In this document: positions 4,806 through 8,288 of the stretch, piece after piece
Position numbering within the stretch: the stretch's first letter is position 1
Layout: each line of letters starts with the position of its first letter
NCBI GenBank assembly: GCA_024409025.1
Contig: JAKSUM010000043.1
Coordinates: 1-8,288, forward strand
Reading direction: 5' to 3'
From: a bacterium
Lineage (GTDB): Bacteria; Vulcanimicrobiota; CADAWZ01
Length of the DNA stretch: 8,288 nucleotides
Made by a program: the position numbers and the translations under genes
The notes under the pieces: model-generated
The model's database searches: none
The model's input: the letters and a program-made list of their open reading frames with translations, nothing else
Told to the model about the DNA's origin: nothing

Positions 4806-5462
4806 TTATTTCTTCGTATTTCCGTATATAAGCTCCGGCTTCCCGTCGACAACTCTGTATACCTTCAGAGGGCTCTTCTCTGTAGATAGGAGAAATTCGG
4901 AAATAACGCTGCCATTTTTTTCATAAATGAACTTTGCGGGATAAAACTTTCCATTCTTAACAGGCTCATCTCCAAGCTCAAAGCGGTAAGGCCTGTTATA
5001 TGAATTCAGGCTGGTAAGAGCTGGCGAAAGAGACTCAATAAATACGCGGGCCAGATTCTCATTCCAATCAAAGTCACTACCGTTAAGCTCGTAAACACCA
5101 TCGGGATCTACACTGAATATGCCTTTATGAAATATGGATACATGCTTTCTGTCCGCATGCCATTTTATGGTAATCTCCTGCTCCTCATCAACAAAGCATT
5201 TTGCCATGCTTGTCTTTTCAATCTTTTCAAGAATGCCGCTACCGGCGATATTAATCTCCTTTACCCCTTTCGTCTCATTTCCGCGCATAAGAGAAAGGCT
5301 GAAGACAACTATATTGTCCTGCTTAAGTACGCAAAGATTTCCGCAGTTAAACTGATTAGAATTTTTAAGGGAATATGCTGCGTTTTTCACAGGAGTTGCA
5401 GCAAAAGCAAGTCCTGAAAAGAGGAATAATACGGCCGCAAGGGCTATGAGAAATTTTTTCAT
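4806..5462 (-). CDS. Secreted hypothetical protein, 218 aa
   Basis: I do not recognise the family. The start at 5462 (MKKFLIALAAVLFLFSGLAFA) was chosen over an earlier in-frame ATG at 5615. It gives a textbook Sec signal peptide with cleavage after AFA (residue 21), and a GGAG sits about six bases upstream. The earlier start would overlap the preceding gene and bury the signal. The mature part, about 197 residues, is rich in beta-prone and charged residues. It has an early cysteine pair QFNCGNLC (C40, C44) and one more cysteine near residue 89. No lipobox is present, so it should be free in the periplasm or exported. It is the last gene of a three-gene operon, 17 bases after its neighbour, which is also secreted. 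Transcription ends at the palindrome downstream. Confidence 0.8.
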   Translation of the reverse strand: MKKFLIALAAVLFLFSGLAFAATPVKNAAYSLKNSNQFNCGNLCVLKQDNIVVFSLSLMRGNETKGVKEINIAGSGILEKIEKTSMAKCFVDEEQEITIKWHADRKHVSIFHKGIFSVDPDGVYELNGSDFDWNENLARVFIESLSPALTSLNSYNRPYRFELGDEPVKNGKFYPAKFIYEKNGSVISEFLLSTEKSPLKVYRVVDGKPELIYGNTKK

Positions 5463-5479
5463 ACTCGACTCCAAACAAA

Positions 5480-6172
5480 TTAATATTCGTTTTCCTCGCC
5501 AAGTTCGAGGACAAAACGCTTTGTCTTTGGGCTGACCCCTTCGCCCCAATACTTCAACGAATAATTCCCGGAACGGCACTTTGCCCCCTTTACAGGATAT
5601 CCGTTCCATTTGCACTGAAAACTTCCGGAATGCTTCTTCGGAATAAAGTTAAACCCTCTTATAAACCTGTCATTTCCGTCATAGAGCTCGGCCGTAATCT
5701 TTTTTCCTTCAAAATTCGAATAGGATATGCTGAAAATATGATTGCCGCCGGCGTCTTTTTTGCATCCATTTACGGAAAGCCTGCCTGTAACATTTATATT
5801 TACCTTCTTCTTAGCATAAAAATCGCCATGCGAATAAAGACGAATCAGGAGAGTATAAGAGCCGGAAATGGCATTACCACTCGGATCGGCCCATGAAAGC
5901 TTGACCTTCTTGGCATCATCGCCTACAGAAACATTTCGGAACGAAGCGATTCTATCTTCTCCCTTCAAAAGGTACGCCCTAAGCTCAGTAGCATCAGACC
6001 CCTTATAATCGATAAAAATGTCTATCTGGTTTTTATCAACCTTATAGCTGACCTTTCCAAGAAAGTCATCGCTTTCTTCAGCAATAAGAAAGGGAGCCTC
6101 AAAAGAAAAAGCAGGAATGACCGGCATAAGCGCTATACAGGCAAGCATAAGCAATAAAAAAATTTTTCTCAT
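5480..6172 (-). CDS. Secreted protein with two FlgD-type Ig-like repeats, 230 aa
   Basis: The start at 6172 gives a signal peptide MRKIFLLLMLACIALMPVIPAFS (residues 1 to about 23). An earlier in-frame ATG at 6217 would overlap the upstream gene and lacks this fit. GAGGA lies about nine bases upstream, inside the end of the preceding gene. The mature protein seems to hold two similar beta-sandwich units. Unit 1 runs from about 45 to 128 with LRAYLLKGEDRI and then LSWADPSGNAISGSYTLLIR. Unit 2 runs from about 132 to 224 with ITAELYDGNDRFIRGF and then KWNGYPVKGAKCRSGNYSLK. The pattern W-x-[DG]-x-x-G-x-x-[ILC]-x-x-G-x-Y is that of the FlgD Ig-like fold used in flagellar hook caps and many cell-surface proteins. 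No enzyme motif is seen. A structural or binding role in the envelope is an inference. Confidence 0.8.
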   Translation of the reverse strand: MRKIFLLLMLACIALMPVIPAFSFEAPFLIAEESDDFLGKVSYKVDKNQIDIFIDYKGSDATELRAYLLKGEDRIASFRNVSVGDDAKKVKLSWADPSGNAISGSYTLLIRLYSHGDFYAKKKVNINVTGRLSVNGCKKDAGGNHIFSISYSNFEGKKITAELYDGNDRFIRGFNFIPKKHSGSFQCKWNGYPVKGAKCRSGNYSLKYWGEGVSPKTKRFVLELGEENEY

Positions 6173-6176
6173 AAAA

Positions 6177-7181
6177 CTATTCCTCTGCCTTAACGAGGCA
6201 CATAGCGTAAAAATCATAAACAGGAGACGAATGAGCGATCTTTATCCGTATTCCAAGGGATTCGCAAATGGAAGAAAGGAAGTATGCGGTTTTCATATTC
6301 CTTGCATAAAGCGTTCCGGGAATTCTGCCGGTCTTTCTTATATATCCAAGAAAAGAGTCGGCAAGTCCGACAGGTCCGTCATCAGGATCATACTCATCAG
6401 AATCAACTATCTCAAAAGCGCCCTCCGAATGAGAGGCGGCTATATAAATTTCCCCTCTCAAAGGTCTCTTATCATCTTCAAACGCAAAAAATGGCGATGC
6501 GAACAGGGCGGACTCAAAGACGTCATTATTTTCAAATGAGCAGCTGCCAATAAAATTCCTTACCGCATCGTCGGATTCGGGAGTAAAGACAGGATGCCTG
6601 AATATATCATTTACAGTCTCAACGCCTGAATGTAAACCGCCTTCCTCAAGTGAAAATGACGGAAGCTCAGGAAACACAGGCTTAAAAGAATATCCCCCAG
6701 ACAATACAAGCGATGATGCCGACGACAATGTCCTTGCGACAAGCGCCACAGAGTCAGCATCATATTTATCGGGCATAGACGGGGACCTCAATGCCCTAAA
6801 CCTTATAAATTCCGGAAAAGACTTTCTTCCGGGGAACCTTATGCCGTCTTTTCTCAAAGCAGCGGCAAAAGCATCGTCGGAAGGTATATCAGAAAATGAC
6901 AGAAAAATGGCATCAATATAAAAATTGGCATCAGGCTCGCCAGTTTCCAATATAACGGCATCCCTTACGGCTTTAAGAGCTTCCTCGCTCTCACATATAT
7001 ACATGCATTTGAACGGAGAACGGGCAAACACGCAGTAATTCCTCTTGCCGGAAACCGGCTCAACAACCGAAATAACGGAAAAACGCTTCTGCATATTTTT
7101 CCAGAAAACAGTTTTTCTTATTTCAGAAGCAGCAAGAACAAGCTCCTTACGCATGGCATACTCAGAAATATATTCAGACAT
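6177..7181 (-). CDS. Two-domain protein resembling DUF7309 plus DUF6930, 334 aa
   Basis: This protein has no signal peptide or membrane segment and is probably cytoplasmic. Its architecture recalls, from memory, a family of uncharacterised proteins with an N-terminal DUF7309-like and a C-terminal DUF6930-like domain. In the N-terminal part, FWKNMQKRFSVISVVEPVSG (26-45) is followed by NYCVFARS (48-55), ESEEALKAVRDAV (64-76), IFLSFSDIPSDD (92-103) and FPGRKSFPEFIRFRAL (116-131). In the C-terminal part, GEIYIAASHSEGAFEIVDSD starts near residue 243, then IRKTGRIPGTLYARN, then ICESLGIRIKIAHSSPVYDF. The ATG at 7181 has AAAGGAG about seven bases upstream. It is the first gene of the operon: its TAG lies 4 bases before the start of the Ig-like secreted protein, whose ribosome binding site overlaps its last codons. 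Function is unknown. Confidence 0.75.
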   Translation of the reverse strand: MSEYISEYAMRKELVLAASEIRKTVFWKNMQKRFSVISVVEPVSGKRNYCVFARSPFKCMYICESEEALKAVRDAVILETGEPDANFYIDAIFLSFSDIPSDDAFAAALRKDGIRFPGRKSFPEFIRFRALRSPSMPDKYDADSVALVARTLSSASSLVLSGGYSFKPVFPELPSFSLEEGGLHSGVETVNDIFRHPVFTPESDDAVRNFIGSCSFENNDVFESALFASPFFAFEDDKRPLRGEIYIAASHSEGAFEIVDSDEYDPDDGPVGLADSFLGYIRKTGRIPGTLYARNMKTAYFLSSICESLGIRIKIAHSSPVYDFYAMCLVKAEE

Positions 7182-7233
7182 CGGCAGCTCCTTTCATCAA
7201 AAATTTTATAGAAAAAAAAATTCTACAGCATAA

Positions 7234-7261
7234 ATTATATACCTTCAAAAATACCATACAA
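7234..7261 (-). promoter_or_regulatory. Candidate sigma-70 promoter for the three-gene operon
   Basis: On the minus strand a perfect TATAAT (7239-7234) is preceded after 16 bases by TTGTAT (7261-7256). It lies about 53 bases before the operon's first start codon. The -10 is ideal and the -35 keeps TTG. Confidence 0.55.
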
Positions 7262-7281
7262 TAAAAGCGGAAGAAATAATA

Positions 7282-7310
7282 TTGATATAGAATATATACC
7301 AAACAATATT
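7282..7310 (+). promoter_or_regulatory. Weak candidate promoter for methylmalonyl-CoA mutase
   Basis: TTGATA (7282-7287) is followed after 17 bases by AATATT (7305-7310), 34 bases before the start codon. It diverges from the promoter of the three-gene operon within a very AT-rich 163-bp intergenic region. The -10 is poor, so this is only a candidate. Confidence 0.25.
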
Positions 7311-7344
7311 TAAACAGGCATATTAAAAACATGACGGAGGATGT

Positions 7345-8288
7345 ATGCTGCAAGAATCATTTAAACAATGGAATGAAAAGACGGACAAATTCACTGAAAA
7401 AAGGCCCGAAAGAAAAAACCTTCCAGAACAAAGAGTTTACACTCCACTTGACACAGAAGGCATAAATTACGAGGAGAGCCTCGGATTTCCGGGAGAATAC
7501 CCCTACACAAGGGGCGTCCAGCCGACAATGTACAGGGGCAGATTTTGGACAATGAGACAGTATGCGGGATTTGCAACTGCCGAAGAATCAAACAAAAGAT
7601 ACAAATATCTTCTTGAACAGGGTCAGACAGGTCTATCCTGCGCATTTGATCTGCCCACTCAGATAGGATATGATTCGGACGATCCGATATCAGAAGGAGA
7701 AGTTGGAAAGGCCGGGGTTGCAATAGACAGCCTTAGAGATATGGAAACGCTTTTTGACGGAATAGATTTATCAAAGGTATCAACGTCAATGACGATAAAC
7801 GCCCCTGCGGCAGTCCTTCTTGCAATGTACATTGCAGTTGCGGAAAAACAGGGAACTCCTGCGGATAAGCTGAGCGGAACAATACAGAACGACATACTCA
7901 AGGAATATGCGGCAAGAGGAACCTATATATTCCCTCCTAAGCCATCAATGAGGCTTATAACCGACATATTCAGATTCTGCTCTAAAAATGTGCCGCTTTG
8001 GAACACCATAAGCATATCAGGATATCACATAAGGGAAGCTGGCTCTACAGCCGCACAGGAAATCGCCTTCACAATAGCGGACGGAATAGCATACGTAAAG
8101 GCGGCAATAGAAGCCGGTCTTGATGTTGATGACTTTGCAGGCAGACTCTCATTCTTCTGGAACGCCCATAACAATGTTCTTGAAGAGGCATGCAAGTTCA
8201 GGGCATCAAGGAGAATATGGGCTAAAATCATGAAGGAAAGATTCGGAGCAAAAAAGGCAAAATCCATGATGCTAAGATTCCACACTCA
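7345..8288 (+). CDS. Methylmalonyl-CoA mutase large (catalytic) subunit, N-terminal 314 residues
   Basis: This B12-dependent enzyme interconverts methylmalonyl-CoA and succinyl-CoA in propionate and succinate metabolism. The window ends inside the gene, with 314 codons and two extra bases seen. They cover most of the substrate-binding TIM barrel. The opening [20 protein letters not shown] (residues 52-71) and RQYAGF carry the CoA-binding set of the Propionibacterium enzyme: M62, R66, T69, R71 and Y73 match M78, R82, T85, R87 and Y89. [11 protein letters not shown] (177-187), SMRLI with R203 (R207) and SISGYH with H228 (H244) also match. Tyr and Arg at Y73 and R203 favour methylmalonyl-CoA over isobutyryl-CoA as substrate. 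The cobalamin domain would come later or be a separate subunit. The ATG at 7345 has GGAGG four bases upstream; the ATG at 7341 is out of frame. Confidence 0.95.
   Translation, partial: MLQESFKQWNEKTDKFTEKRPERKNLPEQRVYTPLDTEGINYEESLGFPGEYPYTRGVQPTMYRGRFWTMRQYAGFATAEESNKRYKYLLEQGQTGLSCAFDLPTQIGYDSDDPISEGEVGKAGVAIDSLRDMETLFDGIDLSKVSTSMTINAPAAVLLAMYIAVAEKQGTPADKLSGTIQNDILKEYAARGTYIFPPKPSMRLITDIFRFCSKNVPLWNTISISGYHIREAGSTAAQEIAFTIADGIAYVKAAIEAGLDVDDFAGRLSFFWNAHNNVLEEACKFRASRRIWAKIMKERFGAKKAKSMMLRFHT

Noticed and set aside
5463..5615. N-terminal extension of the 218-aa secreted protein from an earlier ATG at 5615
   Set aside because: It overlaps the coding region of the preceding gene, encodes a charged leader ahead of a perfect signal peptide, and the internal ATG at 5462 has its own ribosome binding site.
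6173..6217. N-terminal extension of the Ig-like protein from an ATG at 6217
   Set aside because: It overlaps the upstream gene in another frame and would place 15 residues before a clean signal peptide. GAGGA fits the ATG at 6172.
7341..7343. ATG at 7341 as the mutase start
   Set aside because: It is in a different frame from the mutase and overlaps the end of the ribosome binding site.
7391..7901. Minus-strand open frames opposite the mutase gene
   Set aside because: They are mirror frames of a strongly conserved coding sequence and encode low-complexity Ser/Leu-rich peptides.

Overview
The window looks like chromosomal DNA of a Gram-negative (diderm), probably anaerobic bacterium. It carries genes for the ADP-heptose route and inner core of lipopolysaccharide, secreted proteins with Sec signal peptides, and the start of a B12-dependent methylmalonyl-CoA mutase. 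Coding strands are rich in AGA/AGG, ATA and purines, with moderate GC. That fits groups such as Synergistota or Deferribacterota, but I cannot fix the phylum from the sequence alone.

Layout. (1) Positions 1-2771, minus strand: an LPS core cluster read right to left: a small unknown protein, a GT9 heptosyltransferase-like protein, a GT4 glycosyltransferase and the first 34 codons of a heptose-phosphate kinase (HldE/RfaE type). Both glycosyltransferases start with TTG and they overlap by two bases. (2) Positions 2772-3596: about 825 bases with no intact gene. The left part holds a GC-rich, hairpin-forming stretch and a broken coding-like frame. The right part (about 3046-3497) reads as a decayed IS200/IS605 (IS608-like) element. 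On the minus strand it keeps the right end with an omegaRNA-like 3' end (GAAT, hairpin, TCAA). It also keeps a scrap of tnpB, the first codons of a divergent tnpA on the plus strand, and a bulged left-end hairpin. (3) Positions 3548-3787: a strong stable-RNA promoter, tRNA-Gln(CUG), tRNA-Glu(CUC) and a terminator. (4) Positions 3815-4759: hldD, the last step of ADP-heptose synthesis, converging on region 5 across a perfect 48-bp palindrome that acts as a two-way terminator. (5) Positions 4806-7181, minus strand: a tight three-gene operon with a cytoplasmic two-domain protein (DUF7309/DUF6930-like) followed by two secreted proteins, one with two FlgD-type Ig-like repeats. (6) From 7345: the large subunit of methylmalonyl-CoA mutase, cut by the window end.

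How it fits together. HldE (left edge) and HldD (middle) make the activated heptose that the GT9 protein would transfer to the LPS inner core, with the GT4 enzyme extending the core. Both hldD and the GT9 gene have a hairpin plus T-run just before their ribosome binding sites, so both may be expressed by read-through or attenuation. The three-gene operon is the least understood intact part. The IS605 relic, with a recognisable guide-RNA end but no intact TnpB here, is the most interesting non-coding signal.
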